A DNA stretch of 64,000 nt from contig JASANE010019190.1 of assembly GCA_030248225.1 (NCBI GenBank), positions 1-64,000 on the forward strand, in the 5' to 3' direction. Positions 36,655 through 48,500 of the stretch are shown piece after piece; position 1 is the stretch's first letter; each line of letters begins with the position of its first letter. A program made the position numbers and the translations under genes. This DNA is from Trileptium ribeirensis (lineage: Eukaryota; Nematoda; Enoplea; Enoplida; Thoracostomopsidae). Under the pieces are notes generated by a model. The model had not been told where the DNA came from and searched no databases. It saw nothing but the letters and a program-made list of their open reading frames with translations.

Positions 36655-36895
36655 GCAATGATCAACTGTTTACTACTGCATTGCAGCTATCATACCATCA
36701 TCTAGAGCCATCGAGCTATAGGTATATTCAAATATATACTTAACCGTATAGTATTGCATTGTAGCTAACATCCCATAACGCATAATCAACCCAGAAGGCA
36801 CATCCTTTATAGCGATCAAGCAATGGGAATATTCAAATGCTCAACTGCTTACTATTGCATTGCAGCTAACATGCCATAACTCATAATCATATTTT
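36655..36895. repeat. Three imperfect tandem units of 80-105 bp
   Basis: Each unit carries TACTATTGCATTGCAGCTAA-like sequence followed by CATACC or CATGCC (near 36671, 36749 and 36852). A TATTCAAATATAT-type segment lies between units. Confidence 0.6.
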
Positions 36896-39800
36896 TTCGA
36901 TATAATGTAGGCGATGTCGTTTTAAGTACTCGAAAAACCGCTCTTGTGCAGTTTAGACAAATCCTACGTTAATATGAAAAGGAGGATTTATATATGTATA
37001 TTATATCTAATAAAAATATATATTATTTATGATTTTATATATATTATATATAATAAAAATTCGTTTATATTTAAGTTTGACTTAATAAATTAGTTTAATT
37101 TAGTTTCACTATATTTTCATTGAGATCGTAATTGTTGCTGTTTAAAACTTATCCATCCATATTATAGCGTTATATACAGCAAATTATATTAAATATATAT
37201 GCAGCCAATGCGTAGGAGATGAAAAATATTTAAATAAGTTAGTATTTTAATATGTATATACATAAAATTTATTAAAAATATTTATTGTAACGCATCTTCA
37301 ACGCCTAGCAGCATTTCTATTGAAATGCAAGCCCTTGGCAAGTAAATTGTATATACCTGCTGATACATTATAAATGGGGAAAATGAGGCATTTCTTACCC
37401 GATGTTCGTACCAAAATTCGAAATTCTATGCAGCCTTGAAGGCATGGAACACTGGGCGCACATGTTATATTTATAGAAATATTATAGTTCAGCGAGATAC
37501 GGTAACCCCGTAAAATCTGCACACCCTTAGGAGTGTTCAGGGTCGAATTGTGGAAAGCAAGCCAAGTGGTCGAAGACATTGGGCGCCGTACGCCGAACAA
37601 AGTAACAATTTTGTATCAGGGGCGTTTCCAGAATTCGGTTTCTGCGGCCATAGTGTTGGGAGCGCACCTCCCGCTATGTCTTCAAAATTGACCATTTTCA
37701 GGCTAGGGAGTATAACTGAAGAGACACTCATTTTCCAACGTCACTGTTTTGTACATATTTGCATCAGCTGATCTATTTTTATCTGGGTAAATAAAAATAA
37801 CAACTGGTAATTGATTTTGACACGAGGGTTCTCGAGCCTGTGTTAATAGCACTAATTATTTTTGAAATATAAACTTGCTTGCAGAATAGATATCACCTAT
37901 CACATGTCCTAAACTTGTAGTAAATGGACCAAATCACTGCCTGTGGCGCAGTTACCGATGGCTAGACAGTTAAATAATAACTTTTTCTGTGTCAATTTAG
38001 TATGTTTTGGTTCGTTCATTAGTTTCATTCCAAAATGCATATCCTTATTAGTCACATCTCATAATTTGCATTTTTTTTGTGTTGTTTAGCATTGAATGTG
38101 TTTGGCTTCTTGTTTTAGTAAGTTTATTAGCCTTAAAGCACGGTGTCCAATATCCGTCGGCTTGGCTAAATCCTCTAGCTACGGTGTTATGATCACGTAT
38201 GTCTGGGATTATATTGTAAACAAAAATTATAAACCATGTTTTCTAAAATACGGACATAATCAGATGTTTTGGTAAACAATGTAGTGAGTAAAACGTTATT
38301 TTCGCAGGTTTCACTAACAATTTTGTACTTTTGGACAATTTTTTTGGACATCCATGTATATTTTTGTATATAGTAAATATTAGCAATTGAAACATTTATT
38401 TCCTATAAATTGTTTTTGTTATTTTTATATGTGGACATGGACTCTGATCTAAATTTAATTTCGAGTGTGTAATTTGATTATCGCTACGTCACAAGTGTAC
38501 GTAAAGGCGTTGTTTTGTCACAAAATATTTTATAAAATTTTTGGGAAACGGTGTTAATTCAATCTGTTGAAAACAAAATTATATCGGTTGTTAAAATAAA
38601 ATGATCTTTATTGTAGTTTTTTTACAGAGGTTTGACTGGCTTATGAAAGTGGCTCTAGTGTGTGATGGAACAACATTCCATTACTATTTTACGTACGATG
38701 AAAGATCGGTAACATTCGGACAAATGTGATGACTGTTCGGGTAAAGTAAATTGTTGGTTGGTATCACTTTCTACGCTATTCAACTGATTCACATCGTATC
38801 GACGTGTAAATTCGATGCCGCAGGACATCAGTATAACTTGTTTAGCAGCTCCTAGGAGTGAGGAAGAGCCAGAGTTTGAACCTCTGGCTCGGCTCTTAGT
38901 TAACCCTGTCCGATTCGGGTCGGCTGTCAACGTTAACAGCCACGACTCGGTTGTTTAAAGTCCGCATCGGGCATGGCTTTTTCTATATCAATTACACGCT
39001 CGGCTCTAAAACCCTTGTAATAGTAAACTGACTATTAAACTAATCATTGAATTGTGTGAAAAACAAGCTTTTATAAACCGAAAGCGGTGTTTCGAGAAAG
39101 GCTAGGATCTGCTCGGGTCTCAACGGCAAGCTTTATGCCCGTCCAGACGTTGAGTTTTCGCTTCTGGTACTTTGAGATAGCGCCTGTAACAGTGCTGCAA
39201 GCAAAATGTCAAAAAAAATTTACTCAGGCATTAATAAATCGACAGAGCACGATTGTGTTGTTTGCCAATAAGGGTTATTTGACGTGTGTTTCGATTTCAT
39301 TGATATATAACGTTACATAATGCGTTCGTACATTCACTAATGGAATCATTTTAATACCATTGTTCTGCTCATTTCTTTATGTAACAGTTGTCCGAATTTG
39401 AAATTGCAGTTCTGTGTTATGTTATTTTAAATTTGTGAAATTAAGATCTGCTGCTCTAGATTGTTGAAAAACTGGAAATCGTGTACGTATTGACCTTCAT
39501 AATATTTGACTATAATTGTGTTTGCGGACGATGTCAGTTTTAAAATTATTTAAATTTTCACCTATTTTATAGCAGTGCATTGTCGCTTGAATTCGTTCTG
39601 GAAAATGTTAAAATAATTTAATTTACAAAACAAAAAGATTGTGGTACTGTATATATGTCACAAGTTTCATTGATGACAATCGTATAAATTTTCAGCTCAA
39701 AATTTGTCTGGTAGAATTGTTGGGTCTTTTCTTTACCCCTCCCCCATTCCTAAATTGGTCAATTTTGAAGATACAGCGGTAAATTTGGTACCTTTCGATT

Positions 39801-40379
39801 CAGCCTGAGGTGTTGGCTCAGAAAATATCCACCTCGGTGATGAGTTTTATGATAATTATTTTTTGTGTTCCAAATGGTCCCCCATGGTGTCTAAAAATTT
39901 CAAGAAAATTTTTTTCGATAACTACATGGTATTTCTAAATTCACCAATTTCGGTCTGGGGGAGGCGGGCAAGAAGAAAGATTCCAATTATCTTACTTGTT
40001 TTCGCAGTTCCCCACAGTTGAATATCATTTTGACTGGATTTTTTCTTATTTTAAAAAACTCGTATTCTTCAGAACATTGAATAGATTTAGAACGTTCAGA
40101 TAAATAAATACCTATATAACAATTTAGAATAAATAATTTTCGGTGTTTTGAGAAGATTTTATGCATATTTTTGGCTGAAAATTTGAACACTTACACGTAG
40201 ATTTATTATAAACGTTCCACATTTTCGGCAGCCTATGCACGATGTTGAGTGATTGCTGTTTGCGTTGTGCTAAAAACTTGATATGCAGCGGTGTTGGTGT
40301 TAGACAAAACCGTCTCTGGCCCAATTAATACAGAGAGGCGCTTTGTTATAACGTTGGAAAAAGAACATCTTAGTTCGGG

Positions 40380-40530
40380 GTAGGGTGGCTTCCCGCCGGA
40401 TTAGGCTTAGTATACGTTTTATATAAGGACCTAAGCTTAGCCTTAGTATATCGACAACGGCATGGCGTGCAATAATTCATTTACGCCGTCAGGGTTACTT
40501 TGGCTCTAATATATTGATTTGGTTTACAAC
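40380..40530 (+). repeat. Dispersed repeat R2, copy 1
   Basis: Shares TTAGGCTTAGT, TATAAGGACC, AGCTTAG, TATCGA, CGGCATGG and TCAGGGTTACTT, in order, with 42735-42930. The TTAGGCTTAG piece resembles the telomere-like hexamer but is not repeated. Confidence 0.6.
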
Positions 40531-40964
40531 AGGTAATAACAATTGCACATTAATATTGTTAGTCAACACTTTCTACTCCAACTTGACATTACTATGCCCA
40601 GTGACACCTAACTGTTATGCCGTTTCAAACGCATATATGATATATCGTCGTAGGTGTCCCAGACCTCCTAAGCCATGTTTACCCCTACCCGCGGGAAATT
40701 TTAGCAGTCGAATAATCTTTAGGGGAAAATGCAGTAAATTTGTGAAGATAATGGAGGAAAAATTAGGGAGCCAGGGAAAATGCTTTGGCTACACCAATAT
40801 GCGTATGCCGGCATGTCTTCGAGGCCAATGAATATATTCGGTTAACATTACATAGCAATGTTCCCTTTCTATGGTAGTTAGCTAAGCGTTGATAAACCTT
40901 CGATTATATATATTTCTGAATCTAACACGATAGTTTTATAAATAATATTTGCGATGTATTTCAG

Positions 40965-41049
40965 TGCTGATTTTGTTCGCAATCGATTTAGCGTCTTTTT
41001 CTCCCCAGTTCGACATGAATTTTACGTACAACTTGTGTCTTTGGATTTG
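40965..41049 (+). CDS. Candidate exon of unassigned gene (28 codons)
   Basis: Acceptor TGTATTTCAG ends at 40964 and strong donor TTG|GTAAGT starts at 41050. The open frame (phase 2 in, 0 out) reads ADFVRNRF and then FFSPVRHEFYVQLVSLDL. It could be an upstream exon of the kelch gene, since alternating strands of this kind suit a propeller, but its phase 0 end does not join directly to the 45302-45515 exon used as internal (which needs phase 2). At least one more exon would be required. Confidence 0.35.
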
Positions 41050-42734
41050 GTAAGTTGCTCATAAACTCACCGAAGGTGATATTTTTATCACATCGAAACG
41101 ACTGGACCGTCTACTTTATTGCTGAAATCTATTCGAAATCTCAATTTATTCAATGACGACATCGGAAGAGCATTGTATTCATTGACATGCCGTTTTATGT
41201 GACTATCAAATCGCGTATAAATAAAGATGTATACTTATTTTTCAAACACTTATCTTGTTGAGTCGACAGTAAAATTGCTTATTTTGATAGTTTATTCTGA
41301 GTGGTGACGAATTCTAATATATTTGCAGCCAATATCTAACTAGTCGGTAGTGAAACTACTTTGTCAGCGGAGCTTGGGCTGCGGCATTACGAATGTACTC
41401 AATTTTATGTTCTTCAAATAACTACATAGCTTAGGGCTTTATCATTGGTAAAAATATTATATTTGAATTCTTCGACCCAAAAACCCTATAATGGTTTGAT
41501 CGAAACGATTCTATTTCAATAAATAACATAAATATTGCAAAATTCTCTATTTTAGCTGCATAAGCTTAACTAATTAGCTAATTACTAAATAACCACTCAA
41601 AATTTTTTAATCCCAAATATCAGATGCACACTCTGACATGATAGACTTTCGAACAGAAAAAGTTTTTTTAAAATCGGTTCAGTGATTCTGGAGATCCGTT
41701 GGACCGAACTAACGAACGGACGGACATTGACCTTTTTAATACCAGACAGCATATAAAAACGCTTCGCCTCGCTCCGCTGAAATATATAAGTGGACAAAAG
41801 GAAGATCAGAATCACTCATATGCTGAGGTGTTTTGCACTAGAATGCTTATCTTATATACGTATTAGAAATTGAATACTGTTGTTGACGCTGAACACGTAA
41901 GCTACACACAGATTCCGCCGTCCACGATACAGCGTCCGGTTTGTATGTTTAAAACGGAACATAAGGAGTGGGTATTAAGTGCGTTGACACACTGTTTAAA
42001 CTTACTCGAAATATAGTTTCATGTTGTGTTAATAATACTAAGCTCGTAGGTCCACGAATTCCGAACGGCTGTAAAAAATTGTTAGATTTTTATCATAATT
42101 GGAAAAAGGAGAACCGAGCAAAATCTTCACGCCTAGCTTTATTTCAAAAATTGTCACTATACTATTCGCTACAATATATATATATATAATGCACAATCCA
42201 GCAGAACTTCGTTTAGACCGTCCGCGTCGCAAACTCCAAAATAAGGACATTGTCAAAGGTAGTAAAATACACAACTAGATGACTATATTTGCGCAAAGTC
42301 GCATAAAAATTTATGCTTTCCTATAATGTTCTGGATTTGGTACAAAAATTTGCATTTTTCTCAAATTTAGTGCAGTACAGACCCAGCGGTAGTTGAAAAT
42401 ATAGAAAAATGAATATTGTGTATATATGTTTTGTTGAAAGTTTAGGGAGGCATGCCAAATGTGCAACAACAAAGTCCACATACTTTCTTAAGAAATTGCG
42501 CCATTGCTGATGGCCTCACTTTTTTAGCCGTAGTTAATGTCATCGTTAAACCATCCTGGGGTATATTGTTTCCCGTTTGTGAGACGCAGGGTTCTGCCCA
42601 TTTTTTGGTTAACACGTTAAGAAGCAAATTCGCGCCTTACGCGATTTTATTATTTGGTGCCACTGATAGTAAAATCTTGATCCGTACTTCGGCAGTGTTA
42701 GTAAACGTCGGGTGTGCCGTATCATTGTTTCGGT

Positions 42735-42935
42735 TACCCTGAGGGGCGGTAAGTTATGACGGTAGTAAAAAGAACAGCTCAGAGCGGGGGTTGCGTGGCG
42801 GTAGCCCCCGACTTAGGCTTAGTGTATGTGTCGTATAAGGACCTTAGCTTAGTGTATCGAATACGACATGGCCTATGTTTTATTTCCGCCCATCAGGGTT
42901 ACTTGGGCAATTGTTTCTGTGGTCACCGGAACAGG
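42735..42935 (+). repeat. Dispersed repeat R2, copy 2
   Basis: Diverged direct copy of 40380-40530. It starts with a GC-rich segment in which GCGGGGGTTGCG and CGGTAGCCCCCG nearly pair as a hairpin. Confidence 0.6.
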
Positions 42936-44559
42936 CTCAAAATTAAATGAACGACGGTCTGCCGCAGAATTCATAAAAAATAATTCTTTAACAAACGTTC
43001 TTTCGTCAACGGTTTGTTTATTTGACAGTGCGGGCCATTAGGATAGGAAGTATTACATAATTGCTTTGAACTCTTCTTAATAGGTAGCAAAACTCGTATG
43101 CTTCGGAACTTAGAAGTTTGCGATACAATGGATTTAAGCGGACATGTGACTCGATATGTAGGCCTGTTTGGTGTTGCTCATTGGCGCACTATGGCTCTTC
43201 AGCACCTGTTTATAGGAGATCCGACTGTGAGCTAAATTCTAGTCGTCTTCATTTATTCTAAACGCTCCAAACGGTTGGTTGAAACTGACACAAGTGCCGC
43301 GGTGTAGAATGCAGGAATATCGTATTTAAGCGATAATGCTTTACAAATTGAAGATTAGAAAAATTATTCAATATTGCTGGAATATGTTAAGTTTCTTGAG
43401 ACAAACACTTATGCAGCATTCTAAACACACGAGAAGCACAATATGTCGTAATTTCGATTACGACCTGCACTAGCTCTAGAACACACTCTGGTTAAGATGA
43501 ACCCGTAGAACAAAATTCGGAAGTCGGTAATTCGCTGCGATGGCTGGAAAACAATAATCAAATGACAGAGGTGTTTCAGTACCTACAACACGAGGATATT
43601 TACAGTCAATTTAGGTACAAAAGCGATAGGAGTCTGAAATTGGCGCAATGATGATGCTGATGTTGAATTGAGCATGTCAAAGATTTGGATGTTTGCTTGC
43701 AAGACACATAGGCACAAAGCCGGTTGTTACGTAATTTTGTTAATTGGCCGTGCTTCAAGCGCAAAGAGCCGGTACGTCCCGAGTCCGTTTTATGTTAGGG
43801 TGTGTTTATATTGCTTTCGATCTATTCTGATCCGATACGCACGCTTATGGAGTGTTCACTTTGCATTCGTTCCAATTGCATCCGCAATGTTGTTCGATCT
43901 CAATGAGATGATACGGTGTGAAAATAAATACACATAAGTACTGTGAGCCCAAATCTCTGAAAGTTGGCAGTCTCAGATCGGATGGAATGTTATCATAAAT
44001 TGGATCGAAGCAGATGGCTTATTCACGTGTGTGCTTGATGCATGCATTCTTAATATTAATACTGCATAATATGAAGCATTTTAACGCTATTCTGATAAAA
44101 TTGAAATTGCTTTAATATAGCACAATCCATGATGGAATATTAACTAACAGTTTCACCTGCAAATCGAAATATCTTAATTTTATGAGGGCATTCTGTGGTT
44201 CAAGATGTCCTCAGAGTATTTTAAGCTCGAAGTACGTTTCAAAGTAGTTTCTGATGATGGTTTTATGTAATCCTCATTTTGTTGAACGTTTCTTCGCAAT
44301 CTTTTGCATATTCCAGACACATTAATTTCCAAATATTCAATATTAAATTTGCCTTTCAAGGAAAACATCTATAATGTACGAAACATACGTATTAATAAGG
44401 AGAAACACACCAACGTTTAGCATACAATCTTTGCGGTAAAATGTCGGTGATTTTTATATTTATACAGAATTTGGCGCTCGTTTCAAAATCCAGCCTGCGC
44501 TAGTCACAGCCCCATTACTCTCTTAAAAGTGACGTAAAATTCTAAAACATTTACCAAAT

Positions 44560-45120
44560 AGTCATTGTCACCACACAATTTTCTACGCAGCACCTGATTT
44601 GGGGCCGAAAATTGAAAACGTTAAAATTGTGAAATAAATAGGCTCAGAGACGGTACAAAAACGTGTTTTTTGAGCAAATGTTCAACTAATTTTTTGCTGA
44701 AGTCAGTCAAATTTTTATTTTCGGAAAAATATTTTTGTAAAAAAATTATGTCAATTCTTTATGTAATGTGGGGGCGCTTTTACCGGGGGAAGTCAAAAAT
44801 TTCACATGTGGCTTTTTTCGGGGCGTAGCCAAAATTTTGCCATGGGGCACCGAAAAATGTCACTTTCCAAATCCCTTCTATTCGTGAGAGTTTCCCCCAA
44901 TCCCTTTCCCCCACTCGGCCGAAACATGTTCAAGTAAATCCAAGATTTTTGAAATTTTATGTTTTTTGTAATCAAAATGTTTTTCAACATTAATTAAACA
45001 AAATGTTTTTAAACAAAATTTATCCATCCAACAAACTTTGAAATTTACCCCATGGGTGCACCAAGGTCCCCCACTTTTCGGAGGGCTTTGGACAAGCCAG
45101 CCCCCTTCCCCACTTTGAAG
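44560..45120 (+). repeat. Dispersed repeat R3, copy 1
   Basis: Shares with 53870-54200 a series of ordered blocks: CCGAAAATTGAAAACGTTAA-like, TTTTTTGCTGAA, TCAAATTTTTA, TTTTTGTAAAAAAATTATGT and GGCACCGAAAAATG. It ends with G/C-run segments. Confidence 0.55.
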
Positions 45121-45301
45121 AACCCAGCGTATGAAAATATCTTGCGTGTACCTACCTAGAACTAAAACACTATATTAATAATATGTGTGATATTTCAGAT
45201 TATTTTGATATCAGCTATGAATACTGTTTCTGGATACCTCCAGCAGACTTAAAAAAACTTGTTGACTTGTTGGCGATATCCATGTCCACCAAGAATGTGC
45301 C

Positions 45302-45515
45302 ATGTCAGTTTTCAGAGTTGAAAACGTAACTTCACCGCCAGCAACGCATGGGGCAAAGACCTCCAGGACATTATTAAGCGACACTAGAGTGTCGTCAGTG
45401 GGTCGATGTATGCAGTCGTTGAATACGTACGATCAAACTTATTCGATTGGGCAGGTCTCACTGTCGCCAGATAACTACAAAGTTGCCCTGTTGTTTGCTA
45501 AAAAGCAATATTTCG
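45302..45515 (+). CDS. Kelch gene exon 1 (or first internal exon seen)
   Basis: Donor TTCG|GTATGT at 45516, phase 1 out. If ATG 45302 is not used, acceptor GTTTTCAG at 45308-45315 gives an internal exon from 45316 with phase 2 in. Two short upstream ATG frames in the 100 bases before it argue mildly for the internal-exon reading. Ends VALLFAKKQYF. Confidence 0.58.
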
Positions 45516-48500
45516 GTATGTTAAGTATAATATCAAATTAAAATAGTAATATTTATTTATGCAGTCATGGCATTTGAAATATTTTGGAAATTGTATTGAT
45601 TAGGAAAATATTCAAAAGATGAGAGGCAATAGTCTAGGTTAGGAAAGAAATTAATAGAGCCACTCTGTCACGAAGCTTGAAGTGATTCTAATAAAAAATT
45701 TAAATAATGTCAAGACATGCTGTGAACCGCTATAGTTTTGGCAGGAAAACAGTACAAACGTTTATTTTGGAAATTGTATTGATTAGGAAAATATTCAAAA
45801 GATGAGAGGCAATAGTCTAGGTTAGGAAAGAAATTAATAGAGCCACTCTGTCACGAAGCTTGAAGTGATTCTAATAAAAAATTTAAATAATGTCAAGACA
45901 TGCTGTGAACCGCTATAGTTTTGGCAGGAAAACAGTACAAACGTATAGTATGTATTAAATTAACAGCAAGAAAGGTCAAAATACATCATACTACTGTTTA
46001 ATCAGCGCAGAATTCCTCAAAATCTGTGCAAAAGTAAGGATGAATGACGTAATATGCACAAATTGGATTTAAAAAATTCAGGACATTCAAACAGTACTTC
46101 CGCCACCAACACAAGTCAGTCTCGGTCCACAGTGTGGCGCTCGTCTTTCAAGTCACCGAACGCTGATTTTATCGCAATATATCACCTAACCTGCAATGCT
46201 ATAATATCCGAATACGCTTTACCGATAGATGACGTTGGTTCCATTAACGAAAGGTAAAATGTAGTTATCTTCTATTTTGTATAGATAATTTTTTAGTTTA
46301 ATATGGGGCGTGGCTAAGATAATTATTGCAGTGTTCCGTGTGTTGCAGCTAAAACAATAATTTGGCTTGTAGCCCGTATAATTCCTCAAGTTTTTGCTCA
46401 TATTTGCAATGTTTTTTTACGAAATTTTTGTACATCTGGCAATAACCAATGGTTGAGATTCTGTTCTGTAGGTGCTGTAGTCTATCACCATCCTTTCATA
46501 CGTCGTAGATTACAAACATATAGCATCATTTTCATGCTAAAACAAGCGCAACTACGTAGGATTTATTACAACAAATTTTGACTTAAAAGTAGGTTTGACG
46601 ATCTGTCATATATAGGTGGATACGGTTACTTTTATTCTAAATATTAGAGTTGATGTGAAATTGAGTATCCATGATATTGTAATGCTTCAATTTATAATTA
46701 AGTCCAAATTTCCAATTATAATTTTCGTTTTAGGTTTTGAAATTTCGGAATTTACGATTATGAATATGTTTTTCTCGTAACATTTATATCTGTTAGGCAC
46801 GAATGTTTTACTGCTTATCTGCTGTTTTTTATGTATCCATTTTTTGCTTAACCACTGAAGCAAAGATCATTTCTGGGTATGTACTTTTAACGGCAATCTT
46901 AACTAGCCAGGATATAATTTTCAAAACTTGGCACTTGCCGTTAAAGGTTGTATAATAATGGATAATTTTAGCACACATGTTAAACTTTAATTTTTTTGTT
47001 TGACTTTTCCTAATCTCCCAAGCCTTATCGTATAGCCTATGTCATCATTTTTTGCCACGTATTCGGTTTATACAATTATTTGCTTGTCCATGCTGTGGAA
47101 ATGTGCCTCCATTTGATCTGCGCTGCGTTGTTCACTGCATGGATCATCAGAACGTAGTGGAGATTGTGTGTTGCAGGGGTGAAATCTTTTAAATTCCGTC
47201 TGTGTGTGTGATCGGCCATAACTCTGGAACTGCTTAAACGATTTTCATGATCTTAGGCTCATTCGAACCGGAATAGGCAATTTACCTTGTACATCCCCGA
47301 GCGTTTTTGATTTGGGGTCTGGTCCGGGGTCAAGGGTCAAAATGTGGGTTTTTTGCCCCATTTTACTACCCTTCGCGGAAGCAAGGTTATTTTTGTCTTA
47401 ACTTTCGAATTTTTCTCTGGTTGGTTTTATTTCATAGTAAAATGATAAATGCCGATGCCTTTTTTTATTTTTCGATTAAGCCTCTGGTTCTAGAGTTGTG
47501 GGGTTTGAGGTATGGTGCCCCAATGGTTCCAGGACCTAAAATTCGAAAATTTGTTCTGACGTCGTGGACGGCTGTAAAGTTTCACTTGGGGGTTTTCGGG
47601 CATGGAAATCTCATTGCCGGTGTAGGTTTTGCTCTGTGACCCATGGTTCCATGGGTACTGAGGTATGGCGCGCCCAAAGTTCGGGGTCAGGGGTCAAAAT
47701 GAGTTTTTTTACCACATTTTAGTACCCTTCACGTCAGCAAGGTTATATTTTTATCTTAACTTTCGAATTTTTTCTCTGGTTGGTTTTATTACATAGTAAA
47801 ATGATAAATGCCGATGCCTCTTTTTTGTTTTTCGATTAAGGCTCTAATTCTAGAGTTATGGGTTTTGAGGTATGGTGCCCCAATGTTTCCTCGACCGAAA
47901 ATTCGAAAATTTGTTCTAACGTCCTGGGCGGCTGATAATTTTCACTTGGGTGTTTTCGGGTATAGGAAATCATTACCGGTGTTGGTTTTGCTATGTGACG
48001 CATGATTCCATGGGTACGAGGTATGGCGCCCCCCTGGTTCCACGACCCAAAATTCCCAATTTGATTGTGACGTCCCAGGAGACTGCTGATAGCTTGCACT
48101 GGGGGTTTTCGGGCATGGCAAACTTATTGCAGTTGTTAGCTTTGTTCTAACTTGTGTGGTATTGTGTGATATCCACATATAGCATATCGACGTATGCTAT
48201 CGAGAGCTGATTGACTGTGCACGCAAAAAGCGTAGATGTACTTATGCTTCACTACGTCCTGCAATTTCGATAGAGTTACTAGTGTTATGGTAACCGGTCG
48301 TTGCATTGGGGTGGTGTCCTTGAGAATGGTGCGGCATGTTGTGTAATCTGATACTTACAGCTTGGTGAATGGTCGCTGTGTTGGTGAGCAGACGAGTCAT
48401 TTGATCTTCTCGAGATGAACGATTTAGTCGGATACTGTGCGAAGGCGCTTAGACGTCCCAAGACAATAATTATTAATCAGTCTCATTTTAATTGTATTGT

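Larger units (their letters stand above)
34164..40964. other. Mostly non-coding interval between the two main genes
   Basis: Contains R1 copy E, an imperfect tandem repeat (36655-36895), an AT-rich run (36990-37075) and repeat R2 (from 40380). One minus-strand candidate exon lies at 35307-35472. Open frames at 37298-37771 and 38655-38930 occur on both strands without recognisable domains and are probably mobile-element debris. Confidence 0.5.
41050..45301. other. Non-coding interval, repeats only
   Basis: Contains R2 copy 2 and R3 copy 1. Around 41600-41770 a segment with AAAATCGGTTCAGTGATTCT, followed by a GAACGGACGGACA block, resembles the 3' tails of RTE-type elements (minus-strand sense unclear). 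An open stretch near 43083-43224 is bounded by a weak acceptor and GTGAGC, but its phases fit no neighbour. Confidence 0.45.

Noticed and set aside
43083..43224. Open stretch ending in GTGAGC (VTRYVGLFGVAHWRTMAL) as a kelch-gene exon
   Set aside because: Its possible entry phases (1 or 2) and exit phase 0 match neither the 41.0 kb exon nor the 45.3 kb exon, and no domain is recognisable.
45200..45330. Frame DYFDISYEYCFWIPPADLKK after a TTTCAG acceptor
   Set aside because: It ends in a stop inside the next exon's sequence, no usable donor lies between, and it is in a different frame from the supported exon.
47307..48178. Frames of 60-110 codons on both strands as genes
   Set aside because: They follow the 359-bp direct repeat and lack any domain; typical of transposon debris.
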